Origin: Maribacter sp.
GTDB taxonomy: Bacteria > Bacteroidota > Bacteroidia > Flavobacteriales > Flavobacteriaceae
Assembly: GCA_002749285.1 (NCBI GenBank)
Contig: PDPR01000012.1
Location: 1-64,000, forward strand
Direction: 5' to 3'
Length of the DNA: 64,000 nucleotides
Below, piece after piece: positions 39,071 to 50,931 of the stretch (position 1 is its first letter; each line of letters begins with the position of its first letter). The notes below the pieces were generated by a model. That model saw only the letters and a program-made list of their open reading frames with translations, had not been told where the DNA came from and did no database searches. The position numbers and the translations under genes are program-made.

Positions 39071-40603
39071 ATGCAAAATAACGTCCTTATACTCGATTTC
39101 GGTTCCCAGTATACACAACTCATCGCTAGAAGGGTTCGGGAACTGAACATTTTCTGTGAGATAAAACCATATAACAAAGTGCCTGGGGATATGTCTTCCT
39201 ATAAGGCGGTTATCCTTTCAGGCTCGCCCTTTTCGGTGCGTTCCGAGAATGCTCCGCACCCCGACCTTTCAAATATCAAAGGAAAGATGCCCTTGCTTGG
39301 AGTGTGTTACGGAGCCCAATATCTGGCCCATTTCAATGGAGGTAAGGTTGAACTTTCCAGCACAAGGGAATATGGTAGGGCCCGGTTGACAAATATTAAA
39401 AATGACGAGCCTTTTCTTTATGGTATCGTTGATGGTTCCCAGGTTTGGATGAGCCATAGCGATACAATCCGTAAATTGCCCGAAAACGCTGTGGTTTTGG
39501 CCAATACGGAAGGTATTAAAAATGCAGCATATAGAATTGGGGGGGAGGATACTTATGCAATCCAGTTCCACCCAGAGGTATACCATACCAATCAGGGTAA
39601 GATAATATTGGAGAACTTTCTTGTGCATATTGCCGGATTGGAGCAATCCTGGACTCCAGATGCATTCGTTGAAACGACCGTTCTGGAATTGAGGGAGAAA
39701 GTTGGTGCCGATAAGGTGATTCTGGGATTGTCGGGTGGCGTGGATTCAACAGTGGCGGCAGTGCTGTTACATAAGGCCATTGGGAAAAATCTGCATTGTA
39801 TCTTCGTGAACAATGGTTTGTTGCGCAAGAATGAGTTCCAAGAGGTTCTGGACCAGTACGAGGATATGGGGCTTAATGTAAAGGGTGTTGATGCTTCGGC
39901 ACGCTTTTTGGATGCATTGGCCGGGGAGAGCGATCCAGAGAAAAAACGTAAGATCATAGGTAAGGTCTTCATCGATGTTTTTGATGATGAGGCCCATTTG
40001 GTCAAAGACGTAAAGTGGTTGGCGCAAGGTACTATATATCCTGATGTGATAGAATCGGTATCGGCAACAGGAGGCCCTTCGGCAACCATAAAGAGCCATC
40101 ATAATGTTGGGGGATTGCCCGATTATATGAAATTGAAGGTCGTAGAGCCCCTTAAAATGCTATTTAAGGATGAAGTTCGAAGAGTGGGGGCGAGTATGGA
40201 TATTGCAAGTGGGCGATTAGGCCGTCACCCGTTTCCAGGTCCCGGGTTGGCCATTCGTATATTAGGGGATATTACCCGTGAGAAAGTGGCCATATTACAA
40301 GAAGTCGATGCTATTTTCATCGATGGACTAAGGGAATGGGGACTTTATGATAAGGTTTGGCAGGCCGGAGCCATGCTTTTGCCCGTAAATAGTGTAGGGG
40401 TAATGGGGGATGAAAGAACATATGAGAAATGTGTGGCCTTACGAGCCGTTGAGAGCACTGATGGTATGACTGCGGATTGGGTCGATTTACCCCATGGGTT
40501 TTTACAGAAAACGTCTAATGAGATAATAAATAAAGTGCCGGGTGTGAATAGAGTGGTTTATGATATTAGTTCTAAACCTCCCGCTACTATAGAATGGGAA
40601 TAA
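39071..40603 (+). CDS. guaA: GMP synthase (glutamine-hydrolysing)
   Basis: [27 protein letters not shown]...[12 protein letters not shown]...[15 protein letters not shown]...[17 protein letters not shown]. Confidence 0.97.
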   Translation: MQNNVLILDFGSQYTQLIARRVRELNIFCEIKPYNKVPGDMSSYKAVILSGSPFSVRSENAPHPDLSNIKGKMPLLGVCYGAQYLAHFNGGKVELSSTREYGRARLTNIKNDEPFLYGIVDGSQVWMSHSDTIRKLPENAVVLANTEGIKNAAYRIGGEDTYAIQFHPEVYHTNQGKIILENFLVHIAGLEQSWTPDAFVETTVLELREKVGADKVILGLSGGVDSTVAAVLLHKAIGKNLHCIFVNNGLLRKNEFQEVLDQYEDMGLNVKGVDASARFLDALAGESDPEKKRKIIGKVFIDVFDDEAHLVKDVKWLAQGTIYPDVIESVSATGGPSATIKSHHNVGGLPDYMKLKVVEPLKMLFKDEVRRVGASMDIASGRLGRHPFPGPGLAIRILGDITREKVAILQEVDAIFIDGLREWGLYDKVWQAGAMLLPVNSVGVMGDERTYEKCVALRAVESTDGMTADWVDLPHGFLQKTSNEIINKVPGVNRVVYDISSKPPATIEWE

Positions 40604-40605
40604 TT

Positions 40606-42792
40606 ATGAGTCAGTTTTTGAAGAATGGGATCGTATTGTTTCTCCTTGTTTTTATGGGGGGTACGGCAATGGCCCAAAAGTTCACTACCCATGTGGTAAA
40701 AAAAGGTGAGACATTGGAGGGTATCTCCAAACGGTATAAGGTTGCACCGTCCACAATCATATCCTACAATAAGGAAATCCAACAAGATGGGGCTATAAAG
40801 GCAAATACTATTTTGGTGATTCCCAGGGGCAAACCTGCCAAAGATGCCGTGGCGATCGACGAAAAAGAAAAAAACCTGTCGATAAACGAAAAGCCCGTTC
40901 AAGAAGAGCCTATAGGTTTTACGACCCATAAGGTTCGAAAGCGGGAAACATTATACGGTATATCGCAACGGTACCATATTACTGAGGATGATATAAAAAG
41001 ATACAATACAGAGTTGTATTCTTCCCAACTTAAAAAGGGAATGAGGATAAAAATCCCCAAGTACAGGAGGGTAGAGCCAAAGGATGATACGGCCAATGGG
41101 GATGATTATGAAACGTATACCGTGAGGCCAAAAGAGACCCGTTGGAGTATAGCCCATAAGTACGGTATTACAATCGACAGTATGTTGGTGCTGAACCCTG
41201 GGTTGTCGAAGATGACCGATTACCTATCTGAAGGGCAGGAACTTAAAATGCCCAAGCTTTTAGGGAACACTATCGAGGGCCAAGAGACCCAATTGTACCT
41301 TTCCTATACGGTACCTCCAAAAATGAATTTTTACCGTTTGGAGAAACAGTTCAATGTAAAATCGGATGAGATTGTTCGGTTGAATCCGGAGATAGCCGAA
41401 CGTGGTGGCTTAAAAGAGGGAATGGTCATTCGAATTCCCGAGCAAAAGCCAAATACAGGGGAGGTAAATACGGACAACTTTATTTTTTATGAGGTCAAGC
41501 CCAAGCAAACCGAATTTTCATTGACACGAAAATTGGGTGTTACCTATAAAGAGCTTCTGAAATTGAACCCTGATCTAAAAGATGGGTTAAAAGCGGGAAT
41601 GGTATTGAAATTGCCCAAGGATCAAGTAGGTGATCTTGAAGTACGAAATTCCTTGGTTCTCGATAAAATCAACCTTTTGGACAGCATCAATCCATTGAGT
41701 CACCCAAAATTGGTGTTCATCCTACCTTTCCGTCTAAATCAGTTGAATCTAAAGAACAAGGAAGAGGTACGGGAAATCATCGAGAATAGGAATAGTTTAA
41801 AATATAGTCTGGGACTTTACTCGGGAGCCTTGATGGCTATTGATTCGGTTGCTAAACTTGGTATTTCCGTTGATGTTGAAACTTATGATAACCAATTGGA
41901 TCTTTCCAAAACGAAGGAAATACTTTCAAAGGGGAATCTGGCCGATGCCAGTGCGGTTATAGGCCCATTGGACCTTGCTTCCCTAAAGGAAGTCGCCATA
42001 AGGACATCACAGCACAAAGTACCGGTAATAGCACCCATACCTACAGAAAGTGATCTAAGTTTAAGCAACGTGTTCTTCTCCTATACCTCTGATAGTATAT
42101 TGCGTAATAAAATGCTATCCTATGTTGGGGAAAAATTGACGAATGAGAATATTATCGTTATTGCCGATGGGAAGAACCAATCGGAAAAAGCCATGATCTT
42201 GGAAAGATTTCCCATGGCAAAGGTTCTTGAGGTCAAGGAGGAGAAAAAGAATATAGGCATCAACAGGGACAAATTGGCTTCCCTAATGTCAGAAGAGGTT
42301 GAGAATTGGGTTTTTGTTGAAATCGAAAATTTTAAACTGATTGCAAGTGTGGTTTCCATCTTGAATTCTTTTGAGGATTCATTATTGGATATGGATGTTA
42401 GTAAGAAAAAGATAGGGATCCGTATGTTCACGACCAATAAGAACAAGGCATTTGACAATGACATCATTTCAAGTACACATTTGTCGAACCTTCATTTTAC
42501 GTACCCATCGGTTTATCGTGAAGTAGCGAATAGCGCATTTGTAGATGCCTATAGCAAACGTTTTGGCGATGTGCCAAACCGCTATGCTGTACGGGGGTTT
42601 GATTTAACCTATGATCTGCTTTTGAAATTGGCATACAAGAACAATTTGATGGAAGTTTCCAAGATTATCGGCGAAACAGAATATACAGGGAGTAAATTCT
42701 CCTATAAAAAAGATTTTGGCTCTGGTTATTTTAACCAAGCCTCCTACATTATGACCATAGATGGTCTGAGGGTAATCCAAGCAAAAAACTAG
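40606..42792 (+). CDS. LysM-repeat protein with C-terminal periplasmic-binding-protein-like domain
   Basis: Five LysM-like units (e.g. FTTHVVKKGETLEGISKRYKVAPSTIISYNKEI); C-terminal KLVFILPFRLNQL...ASAVIGPLDLASLKEVAIRTSQHKVPVIAPIPTES. Confidence 0.88.
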   Translation: MSQFLKNGIVLFLLVFMGGTAMAQKFTTHVVKKGETLEGISKRYKVAPSTIISYNKEIQQDGAIKANTILVIPRGKPAKDAVAIDEKEKNLSINEKPVQEEPIGFTTHKVRKRETLYGISQRYHITEDDIKRYNTELYSSQLKKGMRIKIPKYRRVEPKDDTANGDDYETYTVRPKETRWSIAHKYGITIDSMLVLNPGLSKMTDYLSEGQELKMPKLLGNTIEGQETQLYLSYTVPPKMNFYRLEKQFNVKSDEIVRLNPEIAERGGLKEGMVIRIPEQKPNTGEVNTDNFIFYEVKPKQTEFSLTRKLGVTYKELLKLNPDLKDGLKAGMVLKLPKDQVGDLEVRNSLVLDKINLLDSINPLSHPKLVFILPFRLNQLNLKNKEEVREIIENRNSLKYSLGLYSGALMAIDSVAKLGISVDVETYDNQLDLSKTKEILSKGNLADASAVIGPLDLASLKEVAIRTSQHKVPVIAPIPTESDLSLSNVFFSYTSDSILRNKMLSYVGEKLTNENIIVIADGKNQSEKAMILERFPMAKVLEVKEEKKNIGINRDKLASLMSEEVENWVFVEIENFKLIASVVSILNSFEDSLLDMDVSKKKIGIRMFTTNKNKAFDNDIISSTHLSNLHFTYPSVYREVANSAFVDAYSKRFGDVPNRYAVRGFDLTYDLLLKLAYKNNLMEVSKIIGETEYTGSKFSYKKDFGSGYFNQASYIMTIDGLRVIQAKN

Positions 42793-42794
42793 AT

Positions 42795-43202
42795 ATGACG
42801 ACCTCCAAAGTAACCTATACAGGAAATTTAAGAACCACTTGTGTTCATTTACGTTCAGGTGATTCATTTATTACGGATGCCCCTGTGGACAATAATGGCC
42901 TGGGACAGGCATTTTCCCCTACCGATACGATAGCGACAGGGTTGGCCAGTTGTATGCTTACCATGATGGGGATCAAGGCAAGGGATTTGGATATTGATTT
43001 GACCAATGCCACAGCTGAGGTAACCAAGCATATGACAGCGGATCCCCGAAGGATCAGTAAGATCAGTGTGGTTTTAAGCTTGCCCTCCTCATTTTCCGAT
43101 AAGCAGCGTAAGATTTTGGAAAATACCGCCAGAACCTGCCCGGTCCTGTACAGCCTACACCCTGAAATCGAAAAAGCGATTTCCTTCAATTGGGTGCTGT
43201 AA
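42795..43202 (+). CDS. OsmC family protein
   Basis: FSPTDTIATGLASCMLTMMGIKARDLDID...NTARTCPVLYSLHPEIEKAISFNW. Confidence 0.9.
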   Translation: MTTSKVTYTGNLRTTCVHLRSGDSFITDAPVDNNGLGQAFSPTDTIATGLASCMLTMMGIKARDLDIDLTNATAEVTKHMTADPRRISKISVVLSLPSSFSDKQRKILENTARTCPVLYSLHPEIEKAISFNWVL

Positions 43203-43441
43203 GTTGTTTTTTCCATAGCAATGGGTATTGGCCATGGCCGGGAATGTGGGGCCATTGCATGGGGTTCTTTGCCCAGATTCGAAAATTTGAATGTGAAGTG
43301 CCGGGAAATAAGCGTGTGGTTAGTGGAACAACCTGTTGGTTTTTGGGCAAGGGAACAAAAGTTCGATCGGGAACAGGTTTTGGGGTGGCAATATTCTTGT
43401 CTTAATGCATCATGTTGTCAACCGCATTTTTTAAATTCATT

Positions 43442-43449
43442 TAGTTTTG
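43442..43449 (+). promoter_or_regulatory. -7 element TAGTTTTG directly upstream of DUF3820 gene
   Basis: TAGTTTTG-cact-ATG (gap 4). Confidence 0.5.
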
Positions 43450-43453
43450 CACT

Positions 43454-43687
43454 ATGGAGGTTAGGCCGGATTATGAAAAACTCATTGAGCTTGCCCATTA
43501 CAGGATGCCTATGGGAAAGTTTAAAGGCCGCTATTTGTTGGATCTGCCAGAGCCTTATTTGGTGTGGTTTCGGCAAAAAGGATTTCCTGAAGGTAAGCTT
43601 GGGAATTTAATGAGGTCTATGTTAGAGGTCAAGATCAACGGATTGGAACCCTTGGTTCGTAAAATTCAGAAAGAATTTCCTGCGTAA
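43454..43687 (+). CDS. DUF3820 family protein
   Basis: YRMPMGKFKGRYLLDLPEPYLVWFRQKGFPEGKLGNLM. Confidence 0.88.
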   Translation: MEVRPDYEKLIELAHYRMPMGKFKGRYLLDLPEPYLVWFRQKGFPEGKLGNLMRSMLEVKINGLEPLVRKIQKEFPA

Positions 43688-45385
<1,698 letters not shown>

Positions 45386-45401
45386 TATGTACATTTGGAC
45401 A

Positions 45402-45409
45402 TATATTTG
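45402..45409 (+). promoter_or_regulatory. -7 element TATATTTG in pyrG-yidC gap
   Basis: TAnnTTTG match, preceded by a second match TACATTTG at 45390-45397; about 97 nt to ATG at 45507. Confidence 0.4.
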
Positions 45410-45506
45410 CAGACTGATTGAACCTGTATGTTGTAAGTGTTTGGACATACAGTGGTATATAGGATGCTATTTACAGAGACAGAGTATTATATTGATAAAT
45501 AATTAA

Positions 45507-47369
45507 ATGGAAGAAAAGAAGTTAGATGTTAATTCTATTATAGGCTTTGTACTGATTTTTGGGATACTTATTTATATGTTTTACCAAAACAAACCGACTC
45601 CCGAAGAACTGGAAGCCCAAAAAGCAAGGCAGGAACAGGTAGAGGCCCAGGAAAAGGAAAAAGGGAAACCATTATTAATTGAGGAAGAGGCACCTATAGC
45701 CATAAACCTTCAGGATTCCACGGCCATTGCCAATTATAAGGGAGCCATGGGGGCTTTTGGTTATACGACGCCTACCGAAGGTGTTACTACCCTGGAGAAT
45801 AAACTGGTCACCCTTAAGATAGATAATAAAGGTGGTGAGATCGTAGAGGCTAAAATGCGGGATTTCGTGACCTTTGATTCCGTTCCGGTATACCTGGTCA
45901 AGGATGGCAATGCTTCTTTTGGGTTGGATTTTACCACATCGGACAATCGTGTGCTCAATACCAGGGACCTCTACTTTGAACCATCGATGAGTGAAAATGG
46001 CGAGAACCAAGTACTTTCCATGAAAGCCAAGGTGGGGCCCGAGAAATATTTGGAGTATCGGTATGAAATGAGGCCAAATGATTATTTGGTCGATTTTACG
46101 ATTCGTTCCCAAGGATTGAATGGGGTTATCAATAGTAGTAAGCCTGTCCAATTGGAATGGAAATTAAAAGGGATCCGCCATTCCAAAAGTATCCAATATG
46201 AAAACAGGTACACACGACTGACGTATGACCATGAAGAAGGGAAAATAAGCAAACTCTCCGAAGGGCAAGATGATGAGGAGACCGAGACCGATGTTAAATG
46301 GTTGTCATATCGCCAACACTTTTTCAGTTCCATCCTAGCGACGAACGAACATTTTAAAAAAGCGGAACTGTCTTCCGTGAACCTAGTGGAGGAGGAAAGT
46401 AGGACATTCGGTTTTACCAAGGTATTTGGTTCCAAGGTACCGTTAGAGATGAGCGGTGGGGAATTGTCCCAAAACATGCATTGGTTTTATGGCCCCACCG
46501 ATGTTGATGTATTAAAACATTATGAGGATTTGGGACTTGATGACTCCATTCCTTTTGGATGGGGGATCTTTGGTTGGATCAATAGGTATGTGTTCACCCC
46601 ATTTTATTCTTTTTTGAGTTCTTTCCTGCCATATGGGATTGCCATCGTGGTAATGACCATTTTGGTCCGTTTGGCCATGTCGCCTGTGACTTATAAATCG
46701 TACCTGTCCCAAGCGAAAATGAAGGTGCTTAAACCAGAGATTACCGAATTGGGCGAAAAGTACAAGGATAATGCCATGAAAAAGCAGCAAGAGACCATGA
46801 AGCTTTATAATAAGGCAGGGGTAAGCCCTATGAGTGGTTGTGTGCCTGCATTCCTGCAAATGCCGATATTCTATGCCTTGTTCATGTTCTTCCCAACATC
46901 CTTTGCATTACGCCAAAAATCATTTTTATGGGCAGATGACCTTTCGTCATTTGATACGATCTACCAATTTCCAGAGGGTTTTTCAATTCCTTTTTATGGG
47001 GACCATATCAGTTTGTTCCCCATATTGGCATCGGTTGCCATCTTCTTCTATATGATGATGACCACAGGTCAGAATATGCCACAACAACCGGGAATGCCCA
47101 ATATGAAATTCATCATGTACTTAATGCCGTTCATGATGTTGTTCTTCTTTAACAACTATGCGAGTGGTTTGAGCCTGTACTATTTTGTATCGAACCTGAT
47201 TACCATAGGTATCATGCTTGTCATCAAGAACTTTATTCTGGACGATGATAAGATACACGCCCAGATTCAGGAGAATAAGCAGAAACCTAAAAAGGAGAAC
47301 AAATTCCAGCGTAAGATGCGTGAAATGATGGAACAGGCCGAAGAACAGAAAAAAACCGGTAAAAGATAA
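45507..47369 (+). CDS. yidC: Membrane protein insertase YidC
   Basis: YGIAIVVMTILVRLAMSPVTYKSYLSQAKMKVLKPEI...GVSPMSGCVPAFLQMPIFYALFMFFPTS. Confidence 0.96.
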   Translation: MEEKKLDVNSIIGFVLIFGILIYMFYQNKPTPEELEAQKARQEQVEAQEKEKGKPLLIEEEAPIAINLQDSTAIANYKGAMGAFGYTTPTEGVTTLENKLVTLKIDNKGGEIVEAKMRDFVTFDSVPVYLVKDGNASFGLDFTTSDNRVLNTRDLYFEPSMSENGENQVLSMKAKVGPEKYLEYRYEMRPNDYLVDFTIRSQGLNGVINSSKPVQLEWKLKGIRHSKSIQYENRYTRLTYDHEEGKISKLSEGQDDEETETDVKWLSYRQHFFSSILATNEHFKKAELSSVNLVEEESRTFGFTKVFGSKVPLEMSGGELSQNMHWFYGPTDVDVLKHYEDLGLDDSIPFGWGIFGWINRYVFTPFYSFLSSFLPYGIAIVVMTILVRLAMSPVTYKSYLSQAKMKVLKPEITELGEKYKDNAMKKQQETMKLYNKAGVSPMSGCVPAFLQMPIFYALFMFFPTSFALRQKSFLWADDLSSFDTIYQFPEGFSIPFYGDHISLFPILASVAIFFYMMMTTGQNMPQQPGMPNMKFIMYLMPFMMLFFFNNYASGLSLYYFVSNLITIGIMLVIKNFILDDDKIHAQIQENKQKPKKENKFQRKMREMMEQAEEQKKTGKR

Positions 47370-47394
47370 TAATCCGGCCGAGATGGTCAAAAAC

Positions 47395-47425
47395 AAAAAG
47401 CCCCGATATAACATCGGGGCTTTTT
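47395..47425. terminator. Rho-independent terminator after yidC
   Basis: AAAAAGCCCCGAT ATAAC ATCGGGGCTTTTT. Confidence 0.88.
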
Positions 47426-47687
47426 GGTGTTTATTGGTTTGGTAAGATTTGGGATTCCAAAGATGCCGTATATTCTTGGTTTGTGGAATAAAAAGTTGTA
47501 AAGCATCGGATTTTGTATGTTAAAGACCCCTGTAATGATGTTTGGTAATTTGCTGGTTTGATCTGAGGGGGTGCACCATGAAAAAACTTCCAAGTCCAAC
47601 TTTCATTTCGATTTGATAAAACCTAAATCGATCCGTTCAATGTCTTGATTATAAAAGTATGTGGATATCTTAAAAAAGTTGGGGTTG

Positions 47688-47770
47688 TTTAATTGTAGGG
47701 CGATAGCCAGAAGGATTTGATTTCGCAAGGCTTGCCCCAAAATAATCTTCATCCTCTTGAAGGATAAGCC
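47688..47770 (+). repeat. Dispersed intergenic repeat family, copy C (short/diverged)
   Basis: TTTAATTGTAGGGCGATAGCCAGAAGGATTTGATTTCGCAAGGCTTGCCCCAAAATAATC... then ATCCTCTTGAAGGAT hairpin in place of CCTCG..CGAGG hairpin. Confidence 0.75.
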
Positions 47771-47820
47771 ATTATTCTGGGAGTAGAGGACCTAATTTCG
47801 TATTTTTGCATTTCTTTTCA

Positions 47821-49017
47821 ATGACTATGGAAAAAGTAGTAATAGGACTTTCTGGTGGAGTGGATTCAAGTGTGGCGGCCTATCTTTTAAAGGAGCAGGG
47901 GTATGGGGTTATTGGCCTATTTATGAAGAATTGGCACGATGATTCCGTCACTATCTCTGAAGAATGTCCATGGTTGGTAGATAGTAACGATGCCTTGATC
48001 GTTGCTGAAAAATTGGGTATTCCTTTTCAAACGGTTGATTTGAGTGAGGAATACAAGGAGCGTATCGTGGATTATATGTTCGACGAATATGAAAAGGGAA
48101 GAACCCCAAATCCTGATGTACTTTGTAACCGTGAAATCAAATTCGACGTTTTCATGAAGATCGCGATGCAATTGGGGGCCGATTATGTGGCAACGGGGCA
48201 TTATTGTCGAAAAGACTCATTTGTAAATGGGGACGGAGTGGAAACCTTTCGGCTTTTATCAGGAATTGACGGTAATAAGGACCAGTCCTATTTTTTATGC
48301 CAACTTTCCCAAGGGCAATTATCAAAGACATTGTTCCCTATAGGGGAACTGACCAAGTCCGAAGTACGTAGGATCGCTGCGGATAATGGTTTGGTCACAG
48401 CGGACAAGAAGGATTCACAAGGCCTTTGCTTTATAGGTAAAGTTCGATTGCCCGATTTCCTACAACAGAAACTGAAACCCAAGAAGGGGGTTATTGTTGA
48501 GGTAGCGGATAATTTTCCCCAATATCGGGAACAGATACCCGATTTCAGCAATAAGGCGGATGAACTTGCCTATTTTTCTAAAAAACCCACCTATGTGGTT
48601 GAGAATGGGAAAGTGGTGGGGGAGCATCAGGGAGCGCATTATTTTACCAAGGGACAACGAAAAGGCTTGGGCGTTGGCGGAACCAAGGAACCATTGTATG
48701 TTATAGATACCGATGTGGATGCCAATGTTATTTATACCGGTCAAGGAAAATCACATCCGGGATTGTATCGTAGGGCCTTATTTGTGTCCAATGATGAACT
48801 GCATTGGGTACGTGTCGATTTGGCCTTGGATACAGGGGGGACTATGGAGGTTATGGCAAGGATACGTTATCGCCAGCCTTTGCAAAAGGCAACATTGTAT
48901 AAGGTGGAAAACGGACTTTATGTGGATTTTAAGGATAAGCAATCCGCTATTACCGAGGGACAATTTGTGGCTTGGTATGTAGGGGATGAGTTGTTGGGCT
49001 CAGGGGTTATTTCTTGA
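47821..49017 (+). CDS. mnmA: tRNA 2-thiouridine(34) synthase MnmA
   Basis: [37 protein letters not shown]...[14 protein letters not shown]...[15 protein letters not shown]...[16 protein letters not shown]. Confidence 0.95.
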   Translation: MTMEKVVIGLSGGVDSSVAAYLLKEQGYGVIGLFMKNWHDDSVTISEECPWLVDSNDALIVAEKLGIPFQTVDLSEEYKERIVDYMFDEYEKGRTPNPDVLCNREIKFDVFMKIAMQLGADYVATGHYCRKDSFVNGDGVETFRLLSGIDGNKDQSYFLCQLSQGQLSKTLFPIGELTKSEVRRIAADNGLVTADKKDSQGLCFIGKVRLPDFLQQKLKPKKGVIVEVADNFPQYREQIPDFSNKADELAYFSKKPTYVVENGKVVGEHQGAHYFTKGQRKGLGVGGTKEPLYVIDTDVDANVIYTGQGKSHPGLYRRALFVSNDELHWVRVDLALDTGGTMEVMARIRYRQPLQKATLYKVENGLYVDFKDKQSAITEGQFVAWYVGDELLGSGVIS

Positions 49018-49070
49018 TAGGGTCTGACTCTCCCAAGTGTAATGTAGCGATTTGAACTTATAATATCACT

Positions 49071-50012
49071 ATGAAAAATAGAATTACCGAACTTTTTGGG
49101 ATAACATATCCGATTATTCAGGCAGGAATGGTATGGGCCAGTGGTTGGCGTTTGGCATCCGCGGTCTCCAATGCGGGTGGTCTGGGACTTATTGGTGCAG
49201 GTAGTATGTATCCCGAAGTTTTACGGGAACATATTCTAAAATGCCAGAAAGCTACCGATAGGCCATTTGGGGTAAATATACCCATGCTGTATCCGGATAT
49301 GGAAAAACTCATGGCACTTATCATGGAATTGGGTGTGAAAATTGTTTTTACCGCTGCAGGAAACCCCAAGACATGGACAGGGCATTTAAAGGCCCATGGT
49401 ATAACCGTGGTACACGTGGTCAGTAGTGTGAAATTCGCATTAAAGGCACAAGAGGCTGGGGTAGATGCCATCGTGGCCGAAGGCTTTGAGGCTGGAGGAC
49501 ATAACGGAAGGGACGAGACCACAACGCTCGTACTGATTCCGGCGGTCAAGGAAAGCATCAATATTCCGGTTATAGCTGCAGGTGGCATTGCCACTGGTAA
49601 AGCGATGTTGGCGAGTATGGTGTTGGGGGCCGAAGGGGTGCAGATAGGAAGTCGTTTTGTGGCCAGTAATGAGGCCTCGTCCCATGAATTGTTCAAGCAG
49701 CGGGTCGTTGGTACAGGGGAAGGGGATACCCAATTGACACTAAAGGAACTGACCCCGGTACGATTGATCAAGAACAAGTTTTATCAAGATGTGGCAAAAG
49801 CTTATGAAAAAGGTGCCAGTAAAGAAGATTTGAAAGAACTATTGGGCAGGGGCCGGGCCAAAAAGGGAATGTTTGAAGGTGATATGGAAGAAGGTGAGTT
49901 GGAAATCGGTCAGGTTTCAGCTTTGATACACGATATAAAGCCCGCCGCAGCGATTGTTGCTGAAATTGTAGGGGAATTCGAGGCATCCAAAAAGAGGGTC
50001 TCCACACTGTAG
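49071..50012 (+). CDS. Nitronate monooxygenase family protein
   Basis: YPIIQAGMVWASGWRLASAVSNAGGLGLIGAGSM...EGFEAGGHNGRDETTTLVLIPAV...PVIAAGGIATGKAMLASMVLGAEGVQIGSRF. Confidence 0.92.
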   Translation: MKNRITELFGITYPIIQAGMVWASGWRLASAVSNAGGLGLIGAGSMYPEVLREHILKCQKATDRPFGVNIPMLYPDMEKLMALIMELGVKIVFTAAGNPKTWTGHLKAHGITVVHVVSSVKFALKAQEAGVDAIVAEGFEAGGHNGRDETTTLVLIPAVKESINIPVIAAGGIATGKAMLASMVLGAEGVQIGSRFVASNEASSHELFKQRVVGTGEGDTQLTLKELTPVRLIKNKFYQDVAKAYEKGASKEDLKELLGRGRAKKGMFEGDMEEGELEIGQVSALIHDIKPAAAIVAEIVGEFEASKKRVSTL

Positions 50013-50035
50013 CGTTGAGGCACTGTATTCATTGA

Positions 50036-50168
50036 ACTCGTTTAAACTTTTCCGGCTTGCCGGAAAATTGCCGTTTTCCGCCCTGTTCTTGTCTTTTTTT
50101 GCCATGCAACTTTTCAACAGGACAAAAAACCACTGATTTCCGCTTAAACCCAAAAAATTTAAACGAGT
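50036..50168. mobile_element. MITE-like element with terminal inverted repeats (no ORF expected)
   Basis: ACTCGTTTAAA (50036-50046) and TTTAAACGAGT (50158-50168) perfect 11-bp TIRs; internal perfect hairpin TTTTCCGGC-TT-GCCGGAAAA (50048-50067); CCTGTT (50082-50087)/AACAGG (50116-50121). Confidence 0.6.
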
Positions 50169-50211
50169 CCATTAAGTAAACATGTAGTGCCCCAAAGCAT
50201 AATTTATAGGG

Positions 50212-50667
50212 TCACAACTTGGTTCGGATCAGGTTCGAGTGTCCTTTGGCGATCATACGGGTCTTATCTGCATTCCAGACTTCGCATTCGGTATTGATAA
50301 TCTGTTTTCCCCTTTTGACGACCTTGGTTTTTGCGATGATGGTATCATTTGCGTTGGCCCGACTAAAATAGTCTACGGAAAGACTTACTGTAGTATATAT
50401 GTGGGTAACCCCTAAAGAGAAGATCGTGGCCCCGATGGCATCGTCAATAATGGCGGCAGTGGTTCCCCCATGAACCATTCCCATGGGGTTGGTCATTTCC
50501 TCGCGCACTAAATACGAAAATTCAAGTTCGCCGGCCTGGGCACTGATCAAGGTAGGGTTCAACCATTGCATCAACGGGGATGGGGATTCAGAGGAATCCT
50601 TGCCTATTTGATCCTTAAGGTATTTTAGGGCTTCGTTCATATAATCGGATTTTATCCAAAGATACAA
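50212..50667 (-). CDS. PaaI/hotdog-fold thioesterase
   Basis: NPMGMVHGGTTAAIIDDAIGATIFSLG...TTVSLSVDYFSRANANDTIIAKTKVVKRGKQIINTECEV. Confidence 0.9.
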   Translation of the reverse strand: MYLWIKSDYMNEALKYLKDQIGKDSSESPSPLMQWLNPTLISAQAGELEFSYLVREEMTNPMGMVHGGTTAAIIDDAIGATIFSLGVTHIYTTVSLSVDYFSRANANDTIIAKTKVVKRGKQIINTECEVWNADKTRMIAKGHSNLIRTKL

Positions 50668-50842
50668 TGTAACATTCGACTTTGGTTTGCATTTTAAACG
50701 GACAATTGTTAAAATACTGCTGTTATGGCCCCTAAAAATGTATCAAGCTATTGATAGGGCATATCTCGAAGGTTTGTTTTTTAAGAGGTGGTATTTTATG
50801 ATATAAGGTTGGCCATGGCCGACACTGGATTTTGTTGGGGAT

Positions 50843-50880
50843 TAAAAAAGGGAGGACATATCATGTCCTCCCTTTTTTAA
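50843..50880. terminator. Bidirectional rho-independent terminator
   Basis: AAAAAAGGGAGGACAT ATC ATGTCCTCCCTTTTTT. Confidence 0.92.
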
Positions 50881-50931
50881 TATCCTTTATGCCTTTTGTA
50901 AAAGAAGGATAGGCTCTGGATATTATTTACC

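Noticed and set aside
39592-40089. 165-aa minus-strand ORF
   Set aside because: Antisense to guaA, a highly conserved gene.
43190-43610. Overlapping plus-strand ORFs 43190-43405 and 43221-43610
   Set aside because: Cys/Trp-rich sequence with no motif; the second overlaps the DUF3820 gene out of frame.
49118-49777. 219-aa minus-strand ORF
   Set aside because: Antisense to the well-supported nitronate monooxygenase gene; composition (rich in S/P/T/A) is typical of an antisense artefact.
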